Shown piece after piece: positions 8,894 to 18,472 of a DNA stretch of 52,225 nt. Under the pieces are notes generated by a model. The model was not told the origin of the DNA, did not search any database, and worked only from the letters and a program-made list of their open reading frames with translations. The first letter of the stretch is position 1; every line of letters begins with the position of its first letter. Source of the DNA: Candidatus Nitrotoga sp. HW29 (GTDB taxonomy: Bacteria; Pseudomonadota; Gammaproteobacteria; Burkholderiales; Gallionellaceae); NCBI RefSeq assembly GCF_924101635.2, contig NZ_CAKMAA020000033.1, forward strand, positions 1 through 52,225, read 5' to 3'. A program made the position numbers and the translations under genes.

Positions 8894-10306
8894 TTAACGG
8901 TTACCGCTGTTATGGCCACGTCCGGAGAAACTGCTTGCCGAACGACGTTCCTGGCCAACAGAGTTCGTGTTACCGGTATTTCCATTACGACGAGGTGCAT
9001 TGTCACCAAAACGATTATGCGATTGACCCTCTCGTCGAACACCGTCAGGATGGGCATGACGACTGTCAGGAGAAGTATGACGCCCGAATCCGCCGGGCTT
9101 TCCACGTGTGCTGTAAGGGTGTGAGCGCGGTTTGAATTTGGGTTCCAGACCGGCAACGATATGAGCGGTTATGCTCTGCCCGGTGTAACGTTCGATCTTA
9201 TGCAGGTTTCCGGCATCGCGATTGGATGCAAACGATACTGCAATACCGGAAGATCCGGCGCGACCGGTACGGCCGATACGGTGCACATAATCTTCGGCGG
9301 CCTTAGGCAGGTCGAAATTGATCACGTGAGAAATACCCGGAACGTCGATGCCACGTGCAGCCACGTCAGTCGCCACCAGGATACGCACTTGACCACGGCG
9401 CAAGTTAACCAAAGTGCGGTTGCGTTCGCGCTGGTTCATATCACCATGTAGCGCGGCGGCAGAGTGTCCTTGGGACAACAATTTGTCAGCCAAAGCATCA
9501 GCATCGCGCTTGGTAGCGGTGAATACCAATGCTTGGTTCAAGTCCGTATCACGCAATAAGTGATCCAGCAAACGGCCCTTGTGTGCCATGTCGTCCACAT
9601 ACATTAAGCGTTGTTCGATGTTTTCGTGACGTGCCTGCGTAGCTGCAACACTTATGCGCTTTGGATTCGTAAGCAACCGTTTTGCCAGGTTGCCAATTAC
9701 GCCATCCAGTGTAGCGGAGAATAGCAACGTTTGGCGTGTGGTGGGGGTAGCTGCAGCGATACGCTCCACGTCATCAATAAAACCCATATCCAGCATGCGG
9801 TCGGCTTCGTCCAGCACCAACATTTCGAGACGCGAAAAATCAATACGGCCTCGCTCGATATGATCAATCAAACGGCCCGGAGTAGCCACCAAAATATCTA
9901 CCGGACTGGATAGCAGTTTGTTTTGTAGCGGATAGGGCATGCCACCAAGAATACTCACGACTTTCAGGCGCATGTTCTTGCCGTATTTAGCGGCAGCATC
10001 TGAAACCTGTTGCGCCAATTCACGCGTCGGTGTCAGCACCAGCACACGCGGACCCTTGCTACGTACGGCAGCAGGTTCGGCAATACGATGTAGCGCCGGC
10101 AGTATAAAAGCAGCCGTTTTGCCGGTACCCGTCTGGGCAGAGGCCATCAGATCGTGACCCGCCATCACTTCGGGAATGGCTCCGGCCTGAATCGGCGAGG
10201 GTACGGTATAACCGGATTCTTCTACAGCACTAAGGATTAAGGGATTCAATCCCAGAGAGGCAAAGGTAATAACTTTAATAGGTGTAGCTGTGTTTTCAAT
10301 AGACAC
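8894..10306 (-). CDS. rhlE: DEAD-box ATP-dependent RNA helicase, RhlE type (copy 1)
   Basis: A 470-aa helicase. Two RecA-like domains carry the Q motif (PSPIQ, about 36-40), Walker A AQTGTGKT (57-64), the DEAD box in VLDEADRML (about 165), SAT (about 198) and HRIGRTGR (about 345). After residue 390 a basic Gly/Arg/Asn/Ser-rich tail of about 80 aa follows, typical of RhlE and probably RNA-binding. The start is GTG at 10306, supported by AAGGA 6 nt upstream. Likely role: remodelling rRNA or mRNA structure during ribosome assembly or cold adaptation. A second RhlE-type gene is at 24485. The long hairpin-rich leader suggests post-transcriptional control. Confidence 0.93.
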   Translation of the reverse strand: MSIENTATPIKVITFASLGLNPLILSAVEESGYTVPSPIQAGAIPEVMAGHDLMASAQTGTGKTAAFILPALHRIAEPAAVRSKGPRVLVLTPTRELAQQVSDAAAKYGKNMRLKVVSILGGMPYPLQNKLLSSPVDILVATPGRLIDHIERGRIDFSRLEMLVLDEADRMLDMGFIDDVERIAAATPTTRQTLLFSATLDGVIGNLAKRLLTNPKRISVAATQARHENIEQRLMYVDDMAHKGRLLDHLLRDTDLNQALVFTATKRDADALADKLLSQGHSAAALHGDMNQRERNRTLVNLRRGQVRILVATDVAARGIDVPGISHVINFDLPKAAEDYVHRIGRTGRAGSSGIAVSFASNRDAGNLHKIERYTGQSITAHIVAGLEPKFKPRSHPYSTRGKPGGFGRHTSPDSRHAHPDGVRREGQSHNRFGDNAPRRNGNTGNTNSVGQERRSASSFSGRGHNSGNR

Positions 10307-10498
10307 GATTGTTCCTTAAATTAATTAATGATTAAATCAAAGCGCATGCGTGGCTAAAGCCACACAATAAAATTCAGTAGGGAGATCTAAAGACTCTACC
10401 AGCGCAAAACATCGTCGCTAACCGGTAAAAGCAAGACGCGTCAGAGACGCCAGAGGTCAGAAAACGATGAGCCAACACTGCACGAATATCGCAGTGAG
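10307..10498 (-). promoter_or_regulatory. Long structured 5' leader of rhlE copy 1
   Basis: The predicted start of transcription lies about 190 nt upstream of the start codon. The leader contains several inverted repeats: CACTGC/GCAGTG (10476-10496) at the very 5' end, GCGTC/GACGC (about 10437-10455), and GTGGCT/AGCCAC about 45 nt before the start codon. Long structured leaders are known for cold-induced helicase mRNAs. That this one is regulatory is inference. Confidence 0.5.
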
Positions 10499-10504
10499 AG
10501 CCGC

Positions 10505-10533
10505 ATTATACACAACTGAGCAACAATAGCCAA
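10505..10533 (-). promoter_or_regulatory. Sigma-70 promoter of rhlE copy 1
   Basis: Minus-strand TATAAT (10505-10510) with TTGGCT (10528-10533) at exactly 17 bp spacing. It points to a transcript starting near 10498. Confidence 0.7.
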
Positions 10534-10636
10534 AAAATAAATCCGGACATGCCTTGGTAGCTGAAGATATAGACTGCGATAATTTTTATTCAAAATAGTA
10601 ATTTGGAATGAATTGTAATGTTTAGAGGTGTCCTTA

Positions 10637-10645
10637 TGCTAGAAT
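10637..10645 (+). promoter_or_regulatory. Extended -10 promoter of typA
   Basis: TGCTAGAAT matches an extended -10 element (TG-n-TAGAAT), giving a leader of about 26 nt before the typA ATG. There is no clear -35, as expected for an extended -10. Confidence 0.5.
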
Positions 10646-10677
10646 GCGCGCCCTTTATCTAGCTTAGGTCGTAAAAC

Positions 10678-12483
10678 ATGTCGCGCGCACTCCGTAATAT
10701 CGCCATCATTGCCCACGTTGATCATGGCAAAACCACCATGGTGGACAAGCTGCTCTCCCAGACGGCCACTTTCGCCGCACACCAGCATATCGCTGAACGC
10801 GTAATGGACAGTAACGATCTCGAGAAGGAACGAGGCATCACCATTCTGGCAAAAAACTGCGCCGTGGAATATGAAGGTGTACATATCAACATCGTGGACA
10901 CACCGGGACACGCCGACTTTGGGGGCGAGGTGGAACGCGTTCTATCGATGGTGGACGGCGTGTTATTACTGGTAGATGCGGTGGAAGGCCCCATGCCGCA
11001 AACCCGCTTTGTTACGCGCAAAGCGCTAGCACTGGGTTTGCGTCCTATCGTAGTCATTAACAAGGTGGATCGTCCCGGCGCACGACCAGAATGGGTAGTG
11101 GATCATACTTTCGACTTGTTCGATAAGCTTGGCGCATCCGACGAACAAATGGATTTTCCGATAGTCTACGCCTCAGCGTTGAATGGTTACGCGACATTGG
11201 ATTTGGCGAATCCGAGCAAAGATATGCGCCCGTTATTTGATACCGTGTTAAAGCATGTACCGGCGCCGGTTGGCGATATGGACGGGCCGCTGCAATTCCA
11301 AATTTCCGCGCTGGATTATTCCAGCTTTGTTGGACGCATCGGTGTAGGGCGCGTTTCGCGGGGGCGAATTAAGCCAGGTCAAGAAGTTATGGTACTGAAT
11401 GGCGATAAAGCGCCGAAGAAAGCACGGGTCAATCAAGTGCTGGGCTTCCGTGGTATCGAACGGGTACAAATGGAAGAAGCGGGGGTTGGCGACATCATTC
11501 TGGTCAACGGTATCGAAGATATCGGTATTGGCATTACCTTGGCTGATATTAACCAGCCGGAAGCTTTACCCATGCCCAAGGTGGATGAGCCTACTCTGAC
11601 GATGACCTTCCAAGTGAACAGCTCTCCCTTGGCAGGACAAGAAGGCAAGTTCGTCACTAGCCGCCAGATTCGAGATCGTTTGACTAAAGAACTGCTCGTC
11701 AATGTCGCATTGCGCGTGGAAGATACAGGAGAGACGGATTCTTTCCTGGTGTCAGGACGGGGTGAATTGCACTTGACTATTCTGTTGGAGAATATGCGTC
11801 GGGAAGGCTTTGAATTGGCGGTATCCAAACCGCGCGTAGTGTTTCGTGAAGTTAACGGTGAGAAATGTGAGCCGTATGAAATGCTCTCTATAGACGTTGA
11901 AGAAACAAACCAAGGTGCAGTCATGGAAGAACTGGGGCGGCGGCGCGGCGATTTACAGGATATGCAGCCGGATGGAAGAGGCCGCGTACGTTTGGAGTAT
12001 CGTATTCCGGCACGCAGCCTGATCGGTTTCCAAGGTGATTTTATGACCATGACCCGTGGCACCGGACTTATCTCGCATGTATTCGACGACTACGGCCCGG
12101 TCAAGCCGGATATGCCGGGTCGTCATAATGGCGTGCTAATTTCTCAAGATAATGGTGAAGCCGTGGCCTATGCCTTATGGAAATTGGAAGATCGTGGCCG
12201 CATGTTTGTCAGCCCCGGCGATAAATTGTATGAAGGCATGGTCATCGGCATACACAGTCGCGATAACGACCTTGTGGTTAACCCGATCAAAGGCAAGCAA
12301 CTGACTAATGTACGCTCTTCCGGCACGGATGAAGCGGTGCGCTTGACCACACCAATTCAGCTGACGCTGGAGTCTGCTGTTGAGTTTATTGACGACGACG
12401 AACTGGTGGAAATCACTCCGCTGTCCATACGCGTGCGTAAGCGTCATCTTACTGAACAAGACCGCAAACGGGCTTCCCGCTAG
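10678..12483 (+). CDS. typA: Ribosome-associated GTPase TypA/BipA
   Basis: A 601-aa translational GTPase of usual length, related to EF-G and LepA. It associates with ribosomes and is needed for 50S assembly and growth under stress or cold. The G1 motif AHVDHGKTT is at residues 12-20. The GITI switch I region, DTPGH (G3) and NKVD (G4) follow, then the beta-barrel domain, the EF-G-like domains III and V, and the BipA-specific C-terminal domain (about 480-601). It is divergent from rhlE copy 1, which makes both genes of this intergenic region ribosome/cold related. A strong terminator follows. Confidence 0.97.
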   Translation: MSRALRNIAIIAHVDHGKTTMVDKLLSQTATFAAHQHIAERVMDSNDLEKERGITILAKNCAVEYEGVHINIVDTPGHADFGGEVERVLSMVDGVLLLVDAVEGPMPQTRFVTRKALALGLRPIVVINKVDRPGARPEWVVDHTFDLFDKLGASDEQMDFPIVYASALNGYATLDLANPSKDMRPLFDTVLKHVPAPVGDMDGPLQFQISALDYSSFVGRIGVGRVSRGRIKPGQEVMVLNGDKAPKKARVNQVLGFRGIERVQMEEAGVGDIILVNGIEDIGIGITLADINQPEALPMPKVDEPTLTMTFQVNSSPLAGQEGKFVTSRQIRDRLTKELLVNVALRVEDTGETDSFLVSGRGELHLTILLENMRREGFELAVSKPRVVFREVNGEKCEPYEMLSIDVEETNQGAVMEELGRRRGDLQDMQPDGRGRVRLEYRIPARSLIGFQGDFMTMTRGTGLISHVFDDYGPVKPDMPGRHNGVLISQDNGEAVAYALWKLEDRGRMFVSPGDKLYEGMVIGIHSRDNDLVVNPIKGKQLTNVRSSGTDEAVRLTTPIQLTLESAVEFIDDDELVEITPLSIRVRKRHLTEQDRKRASR

Positions 12484-12509
12484 GTAAATATTGCTTTCAA
12501 TGTTAAACA

Positions 12510-12535
12510 AAAAGGGGCGTAAATGCCCCTTTTTT
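12510..12535 (+). terminator. Intrinsic terminator of typA
   Basis: AAAAGGGGC / GCCCCTTTTTT hairpin with a 6-nt loop, starting 27 nt after the stop codon. Symmetric A and T runs would let it act in both directions. Confidence 0.88.
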
Positions 12536-12540
12536 ACGTA

Positions 12541-12876
12541 GACATTTGATTATCCTCGCCAAGACTTAAGCATTGCCGATGAAAAATCCAGCGTCACTTA
12601 AAAAATATACCCGTTAAACGGAACCTCTTAATTGGCATTCAACTATCAGCGGGTGGTTTTCACTTGACTGAGTTCGCTTTGAGCTGGGATAGAGAACAAC
12701 AAATTGAGTGTTGTAACGGCTTTGGAGGCGGAGCCAAACGTATGATTAACCGAGACAATTCCTGCTCTGAGTCACGCTAGACGGGCGATAACGTATGGAT
12801 ATTTTCTTCAAAGAGAAGACGATATAAAGAGTTTTATCAAAACAATCTACACACGCATGGCCAAGACGTGCCTACC
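12541..12876. other. Intergenic stretch between typA and the trypsin-TPR gene
   Basis: About 340 bases with no convincing coding frame, promoter or repeat on either strand. A TTTGG...CCAAA inverted repeat near 12720-12740 is the only visible structure. It probably includes the 3' untranslated region of the minus-strand protease gene. Confidence 0.4.
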
Positions 12877-14088
12877 TTACTTCGCAAAAGGCAAAATAAA
12901 AATATTGGAATACGCGGTCGCTATTTGCAAGTCAAGTTTGCGTAGGGTTTGATAAATCTCCAGCACTTTGTCCTGCTGACCGGAACGGGAATAGGCCTCG
13001 CCCAAGTTATACCAGACACTGGCTTTTTCCGGTTCGATACGAACTGCCTCTCGAAAGGCGGAAATCGCTTGCTCGTATTGTTTAAAGTTACCGTAAGCAA
13101 TACCCAAGTTATTCCAGGCAGAGGCATATTCTGCATCAATGCGTAGTGCCTCCCGATAGGCCTGAATTGCTTGTTCATACTGTTTGATATTGTTGTGAAT
13201 ATTGCCCAGATTGTTCCACGCATCGGCATATTCGGGCTGAATGCGCAGCGCACTGCGATAGGCTTTAATTGCCTGCTCATATTGTTTGAGATTTTTGTGG
13301 GCAATGCCCAAGCTAAACCAAGCGTCCGCGCTTACCGGTTCGGTTTTAACCCACTGCTGCGAAAGCCTCAACATGCCTTGCCAGTCTTTTTTGTGCTCCA
13401 GCGCAACCACGCGGTTAAGCCAGGCCAGCCCACTTTTTTTCGCTGCCACCGGAGCGCCCTGAGCACGTTTTGGCAGCTCCCCTATCCAGTCTACGGGCAA
13501 AGCAAAGTTAAGATTTTGTCCCTCCGCGTGATAAAACGTGGTGATACCAATTAATTGGCCTTGGTCATCGAATAACCCCCCACCGCTGGAACCGAGAGAA
13601 ATTGCGGCGGAGGTCTGGATATAGTCAGAACCTTCATGCGGACGCAAACTGGAGATCAGTCCTTCACTCAAGGTCAACTCCAGGTCTTCCGGTGCGCCAA
13701 TGGCATAGACACGCTGGCCCACTTTAAGCTTTTTGGCTGTGCCCAGAAGAACGGGCGGAGCCTGTAAATCCGGTACATTTAACTGGCACAGATCGCGGCT
13801 AGGGTCTGAATATTGCATAGTGGCAGAAAATGTTTTGCCGGATTGTCGTACTTGCCGGCTTTTACCTCTTTTCGCAACATGACAATTAGTTATCACCTGG
13901 CCGGAGCCTATCACCACGCCACTGCCCTGCCCTATGAATTCATCCTTCGAATCGAAGATGTCCACCACCACCACAGAAGGCGACGCTTGTTCAAAAATTT
14001 GCTCCGGTGTTTTGGCTACCGCAAGCGAAGAAAACAAAGCAAGTATGAAACCGGCAGCCCGCACTGGGTAAAAATATTGGAATCTCAT
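12877..14088 (-). CDS. Exported trypsin-like serine protease fused to TPR repeats
   Basis: A 403-aa protein. The signal peptide is about residues 1-25 (cleavage near AVA-K). The S1C/HtrA-like protease domain (about 30-205) has a complete triad: His70 (NCHV), Asp99 (SRDL) and Ser168 (GSSGG). In place of the PDZ domain of HtrA/DegP it carries about four tetratricopeptide repeats (about 232-385; recurrent ADAWNNLGN..., QYEQAI.AYR.ALRI). The TPR array probably binds a partner or substrate in the periplasm. GAGGA precedes the ATG. It sits downstream of ftsX on the same strand after a long gap, so it is probably transcribed separately. The substrate is unknown. Confidence 0.85.
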   Translation of the reverse strand: MRFQYFYPVRAAGFILALFSSLAVAKTPEQIFEQASPSVVVVDIFDSKDEFIGQGSGVVIGSGQVITNCHVAKRGKSRQVRQSGKTFSATMQYSDPSRDLCQLNVPDLQAPPVLLGTAKKLKVGQRVYAIGAPEDLELTLSEGLISSLRPHEGSDYIQTSAAISLGSSGGGLFDDQGQLIGITTFYHAEGQNLNFALPVDWIGELPKRAQGAPVAAKKSGLAWLNRVVALEHKKDWQGMLRLSQQWVKTEPVSADAWFSLGIAHKNLKQYEQAIKAYRSALRIQPEYADAWNNLGNIHNNIKQYEQAIQAYREALRIDAEYASAWNNLGIAYGNFKQYEQAISAFREAVRIEPEKASVWYNLGEAYSRSGQQDKVLEIYQTLRKLDLQIATAYSNIFILPFAK

Positions 14089-14436
14089 GATTTCCTCATT
14101 TTAATTTCTAGACAATGCCATCCATAGACATTGGGGTCAGTGAGAGCAGTTTGTTTACTTATCACGAACTAAGTTTCATCCTTGACATTTTTTGTACCAC
14201 ACAAATATTTAATATGTTATTGAATTTACGTCCACTCTGAATGAAAAACCAATCCAAAATTCTTTGCAAGCACCGACTCATCCTGCGACATTTCACTTGA
14301 GATTGAAAGACACCGTATTAATTTAATACCCAACAAGTCTATCAACGATAACACAATCGAAGCAGTCATAATCTTTGGTTAAAAATCATACTTTTCACAA
14401 ATACGTTTTGTTAAGTACAAAACATATAGAGCCCTC
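14089..14436. other. Intergenic stretch between ftsX and the trypsin-TPR gene
   Basis: About 350 AT-rich bases without a credible gene. It holds an inverted repeat GTTTTGT/ACAAAAC (14405-14423) just after ftsX and presumably the protease promoter. A plus-strand TTGACA (about 14183) with AT-rich sequence 17-18 bp on looks promoter-like but faces no gene. Confidence 0.4.
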
Positions 14437-15345
14437 TTAACGAGGTTCAATTTTCCATAAATGCTGGGCGACGGACAACCAGGCACCCAACCAGCCAAGG
14501 TAGGCTGAAAACAATATCAACGTAAAACTCTCGCCCACCGAAGGTAAATGTAGCGTAAAGCTGCTGACATACAAATGCGTCAATTCGGAGAGGCTGTTAT
14601 TGAGCAAATATAAACTGATGGTAATAATAAGCCACGCTGCACCAGCACCTAACAGCCCCTGTAGAAGACCGAAATATAGAAAGGGGCGACGAATGAAGGC
14701 ATTGGTGGCACCGATCAGTTTGGACACTTCGATTTCCTCGCGCTGGGTGAGAATTTGCAACCGGATCGTGTTGAAAGTAATGGCGACCAGCGCAAAGCTG
14801 AGCAGTATGGTGAGCATAAGTACGGCCAATAAGCCGAATTTGAGCATTGCGTTCAGCTTGTGTGCCCAAGCCGAATCCAGTTGCACATGTTCAAGTTTAG
14901 GCCATTTTTGCAACTCATCGCGCAACGCTTCCAGCGCTTGCGCATCCGATACTTTTGGATAAATAACGTACGCATCCGGCAACGGGTTTTGTGTCAGACC
15001 GCCGATTACGTCGGTCAGTCCCGTAGTCTGTTTTAGTTGCTCCAGCGCTTGGTCTCGCGGCACAAACTTTACCTGGTTGATAGCAGCATGTTGCTTTAAT
15101 TGTTTGCCAATCTGGGCGACCTCGTCCTTACTGGCATCCATATTCAAGAATATACTGATTTGAGGTGACCCAACAGCCTGTTCGGCCAGATTTTGTACGC
15201 TTTTAAGCAATAAATACACGCCTGCGGGCAAGCTGAGGGCGATTCCAATAACTAGAATATTTAGCAGACTGGACAAGGGTGTGGTAAAAAACCGGCGCAA
15301 GGTGAACAGCAACACGTGAGCATGCGATACCAACCAGCTTTTCAT
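14437..15345 (-). CDS. ftsX: Cell division protein FtsX (ABC transporter-like membrane subunit)
   Basis: An inner-membrane partner of FtsE that activates septal peptidoglycan hydrolysis through periplasmic factors such as EnvC. Four membrane segments are visible: one near residues 28-50 and three in the C-terminal half (about 170-300). They flank a periplasmic domain (about 55-165). I chose the ATG at 15345 (302 aa) over the GTG at 15351: its ATGA overlaps the ftsE stop codon and GGGGAG lies about 7 nt upstream. It is the last gene of ftsY-ftsE-ftsX. rpoH, which follows ftsX in many proteobacteria, is not here. Confidence 0.95.
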   Translation of the reverse strand: MKSWLVSHAHVLLFTLRRFFTTPLSSLLNILVIGIALSLPAGVYLLLKSVQNLAEQAVGSPQISIFLNMDASKDEVAQIGKQLKQHAAINQVKFVPRDQALEQLKQTTGLTDVIGGLTQNPLPDAYVIYPKVSDAQALEALRDELQKWPKLEHVQLDSAWAHKLNAMLKFGLLAVLMLTILLSFALVAITFNTIRLQILTQREEIEVSKLIGATNAFIRRPFLYFGLLQGLLGAGAAWLIITISLYLLNNSLSELTHLYVSSFTLHLPSVGESFTLILFSAYLGWLGAWLSVAQHLWKIEPR

Positions 15346-15995
15346 GGGCACAACTCCCCTTTTTTTAGGGCCAGCACACGTCCCTTGAACCGGCGCAAAA
15401 TACTTTCATCATGAGAGGAAATGAGCAGTGTGACGCCAACCTGATGGAACGATTTGAAAATACCCATAATATCACTGGCATAGTCTGCATCCAGATTACC
15501 GGTCGGTTCGTCTGCCAGCAGGATGGAAGGGCGGTTAACTATGGCGCGGGCTATGCACAAACGTTGTTGTTCACCGCCGGACAACCCAATCGGGTTATTT
15601 TTTTCACGCTTGAGCAAGCCCACCTTGTCTAGCGCTGCTCGCACCCGTTTGGCACTTTCGCGATGGTCGAAGCCGCAAATTCGCAGTGGCAGCATTACGT
15701 TGTCGAACACGCTACGGTCGAATAATATTTTATGATCCTGGAAAATTAAGCCAAGATTACGGCGCAAGTAAGGCAATGCGCCGCTTTGAATCGAACTGAC
15801 GTTCTGTCCTTTGACTACAATGCTGCCAGCGCTGGGGTGTTCAATGGCGGCGATAAGCTTGAGCAAAGTGCTCTTGCCTGCGCCGGAATGGCCGGTAAGA
15901 AATATCATTTCACCTTCGGCGACCTCAAAACTAACATTTTTCAGTGCTTCATAACCTCCGGGGTAACGCTTACATATTTGATTGAACTGAATCAT
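15342..15995 (-). CDS. ftsE: Cell division ATP-binding protein FtsE
   Basis: A 217-aa ABC ATPase that powers the FtsEX complex at the division septum. Walker A GHSGAGKST is at residues 35-43, the signature is LSGGEQQR (about 138-145), and Walker B ILLADEPTGNLD follows, then the switch histidine (SSHD). Its ATG overlaps the ftsY stop and its own stop overlaps the ftsX start (ATGA in both cases), so the three genes are tightly coupled. Confidence 0.97.
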   Translation of the reverse strand: MIQFNQICKRYPGGYEALKNVSFEVAEGEMIFLTGHSGAGKSTLLKLIAAIEHPSAGSIVVKGQNVSSIQSGALPYLRRNLGLIFQDHKILFDRSVFDNVMLPLRICGFDHRESAKRVRAALDKVGLLKREKNNPIGLSGGEQQRLCIARAIVNRPSILLADEPTGNLDADYASDIMGIFKSFHQVGVTLLISSHDESILRRFKGRVLALKKGELCP

Positions 15996-16966
15996 TCATC
16001 CAGCCCCAGAAGTGCCGTGACAAAGTCTTCCGCTACAAATGGACGCAGGTCATCCAGCCCTTCTCCCACGCCAATAAAGCGCAAGGGAATGGGATGCGCC
16101 TTGGCAATGGCGGCAATGACACCGCCTTTGGCAGTGCCATCCAGCTTGGTCAGTACCAATCCGGTTACAGCCAGCGCATCGTCAAATGCCTTGACTTGGC
16201 TTAACGCGTTTTGCCCGGTATTTGCATCCAATACCAACAGCACTTCATGCGGCGCACCGGGTAGCGCCTTGGCGATAACGCGCTTGACCTTTTTAATTTC
16301 TTCCATCAAATGGATCTGGGTAGACAGTCGTCCGGCAGTATCGGCCAGTACTATGTCGATTTTACGTGCCTGGGCTGCTTGCACCGCATCAAAAATCACC
16401 GCCGCAGCATCGCCGCTTTGCTGGGCGATAACGGTAACATTGTTGCGCGCACCCCATTCCATCAACTGCTCACGCGCAGCGGCACGAAAAGTATCACCCG
16501 CGGCCAGCAGTACTGACTTGCCTTGCCCTTGAAAATACTTTGCCAGCTTGCCAATGGAGGTTGTTTTACCCGCGCCATTTACGCCGGCCAGCATAATAAC
16601 GCAAGGGTTATGTAAATCAGTTTCCAAAGGTTGAGCCAGTGGCTTGAGCAGTTTGATCAGGTCGTGCGCCAACGCCTCCTTTAGCTGAATTGCTTCAGTG
16701 AGTCGCTGCGCTTTGACTTGTCGGCGCAATTCGGCCAACAAGAAACGGGTTGCATCCATTCCGACATCTGCGGTGATGAGGATCGTTTCCAGTTCCTCAT
16801 ACAACTCGTCATCGATCTTGCCGCCACGGCTAAACAAATCGGACATTTGATCGGCCGTGCGCGCCAGCCCGCTCTTAAGTCGGCTGATCCAGCCACTTTT
16901 TTTAGGTGTATCTTCAACCGGATTGGACTTACCTTCTATTGGATTTTTTTTTAGGAAGCCGAACAT
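15992..16966 (-). CDS. ftsY: Signal recognition particle receptor FtsY
   Basis: The SRP receptor GTPase that docks SRP-ribosome complexes at the inner membrane for co-translational insertion. The frame is open back to 17047, but the family fit favours the ATG at 16966 (324 aa, beginning MFGFLKK). The N-terminal acidic A region is short, as in many betaproteobacteria. The NG domain shows GVNGAGKTTS (G1), DTAGR (G3), TKLDGTAKGG (G4) and the GVGEG closing motif. The gene is first in ftsY-ftsE-ftsX and divergent from the M16 peptidase pair. Confidence 0.95.
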   Translation of the reverse strand: MFGFLKKNPIEGKSNPVEDTPKKSGWISRLKSGLARTADQMSDLFSRGGKIDDELYEELETILITADVGMDATRFLLAELRRQVKAQRLTEAIQLKEALAHDLIKLLKPLAQPLETDLHNPCVIMLAGVNGAGKTTSIGKLAKYFQGQGKSVLLAAGDTFRAAAREQLMEWGARNNVTVIAQQSGDAAAVIFDAVQAAQARKIDIVLADTAGRLSTQIHLMEEIKKVKRVIAKALPGAPHEVLLVLDANTGQNALSQVKAFDDALAVTGLVLTKLDGTAKGGVIAAIAKAHPIPLRFIGVGEGLDDLRPFVAEDFVTALLGLDE

Positions 16967-17086
16967 TTTAAGGGAGTTTTGGGAGGTGGCAGAAAAGTAG
17001 CTAAATAGCGCATAATACACATCAGTTGTGGCGGCTTTTGCCGTCACCGTTATTCTATTCTGATTGAGTTGTTTTGGGCTAAAAAA

Positions 17087-18472
17087 ATGCGTATACCCCT
17101 ATTAAAATATCTGCTGACTATTGCTGTTTTATGGCCTGCGATGCTTTTATTCACTATTAAAGCGCAAGCGGCAGTATTCGAGAAGACGCTCGACAATGGC
17201 CTTAAGGTCATTGTCAAAGAAGACCACCGTGCCCCCGTTATAGTTCAACAAGTATGGTATCGCGCCGGCAGCATGGATGAAAATATTGGCGTCACCGGTA
17301 TCGCACATGTGCTGGAACACATGATGTTCAAGGGCACCAAAAATGTACCGGTTGGGCAGTTTTCCAAACGTATATCTGCTGCGGGTGGACGCGAAAATGC
17401 CTTTACCAGTAACGATTACACTGCCTATTTCCAGCAGCTGCACAAATCCAAGTTACCGCTTGCCATGCAACTCGAATCCGATCGTATGCGCAACTTGTAT
17501 CTAACCGAAGCTGAATTCAGCAAAGAAATTAAAGTCGTTATGGAAGAGCGGCGCATGCGCACGGATGATGAGCCGCGCGCGCTGATGAATGAAAAATTGA
17601 TGGCTGCGGCCTTCCAGGAACATCCTTACCGGGCTCCGGTAATTGGCTGGATGAACGATTTGCAGACACTTTCCGTAAATGATGCCAAGACATGGTATAA
17701 AAATTGGTACGTGCCCAATAATGCGACATTAGTCGTGGCAGGAGATGTCAAAGCGAGCGAAGTGTTTGCATTGGCGCAACGTTTCTACGGCAGAATTCCC
17801 GCGCGTAGTTTGCCTGCGCGCAAGCAATTTAACGAGCCGCCACAGTTAGGCGTGAAGCGCATTGTAGTAAAAGCGCCGGCACAGCTGCCACAGCTGGTAA
17901 TGGCCTATCATGCCCCCTCATTACGCGACCCGGAGAAAGATTGGCAGCCCTATGCCTTGCAGATACTGGCTGGCATTCTCGATGGCAATGCTTCGGCGCG
18001 CTTGAATAAAATACTCGTGCGGGAAAAACAATTGGCCAGCAATGCGGGGGCTGAGTATGACGCGACCTCACGCGGGCCAAGCCTGTTCATGCTTGAGGGC
18101 ACCCCGAGCGAAGGCAAGAGTGTGACAGATATAGAAGAGGGTTTGCGCGAACAAATAGCCATTCTGAAACGAGACGGCGTGAGTGAAGACGAACTTAAGC
18201 GTGTAAAGGCACAAGTAACTGCCAGTGAAGTATACAAACTCGATTCGCTATTTTATCAGGCAATGCAGATTGGGCAGATGGAAAGTATCGGGCTGTCATA
18301 CAAGGCCATCCCTTTAATTCTGAAAAAATTGCAGGCGGTAACGGCACAGCAGGTACAAGATGTGGCACGAGAATTTCTGCAGGACGACCAGTTGACCATT
18401 GCCGTGCTTGAGCCACAGCCACTTTCCGGCAAGCCAAAACAAATGAATAAAGGGGCATTACATGCACACTAA
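17087..18472 (+). CDS. M16 zinc metallopeptidase, catalytic member of a pair
   Basis: A 461-aa exported M16B peptidase. The ATG at 17087 gives a good signal peptide (residues 1-28, ending KAQA-A); an upstream in-frame TTG at 17069 adds only six residues. The inverted zinc motif HVLEH (His74, Glu77, His78) is intact, with the distal Glu expected in the following helix. Two M16 homology halves span the protein. The next gene overlaps by 11 nt and encodes a partner without the zinc motif, a common active/inactive pairing in bacteria (compare mitochondrial processing peptidase). It probably degrades peptides in the periplasm; the substrate is unknown. Confidence 0.93.
   Translation: MRIPLLKYLLTIAVLWPAMLLFTIKAQAAVFEKTLDNGLKVIVKEDHRAPVIVQQVWYRAGSMDENIGVTGIAHVLEHMMFKGTKNVPVGQFSKRISAAGGRENAFTSNDYTAYFQQLHKSKLPLAMQLESDRMRNLYLTEAEFSKEIKVVMEERRMRTDDEPRALMNEKLMAAAFQEHPYRAPVIGWMNDLQTLSVNDAKTWYKNWYVPNNATLVVAGDVKASEVFALAQRFYGRIPARSLPARKQFNEPPQLGVKRIVVKAPAQLPQLVMAYHAPSLRDPEKDWQPYALQILAGILDGNASARLNKILVREKQLASNAGAEYDATSRGPSLFMLEGTPSEGKSVTDIEEGLREQIAILKRDGVSEDELKRVKAQVTASEVYKLDSLFYQAMQIGQMESIGLSYKAIPLILKKLQAVTAQQVQDVAREFLQDDQLTIAVLEPQPLSGKPKQMNKGALHAH

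Noticed and set aside
10722-12062. Long minus-strand frames inside typA (up to 209 codons)
   Set aside because: Shadows of a strongly conserved gene; their translations are low-complexity Ser/Arg-rich and match nothing.
14184-14215. Plus-strand TTGACA with AT-rich -10 region
   Set aside because: No gene or stable RNA follows on that strand before ftsX, which is on the minus strand; probably chance in AT-rich DNA.
16966-17047. 27-residue N-terminal extension of FtsY
   Set aside because: The family start MFGFLKK fits the ATG at 16966; the extension overlaps the divergent promoter region.
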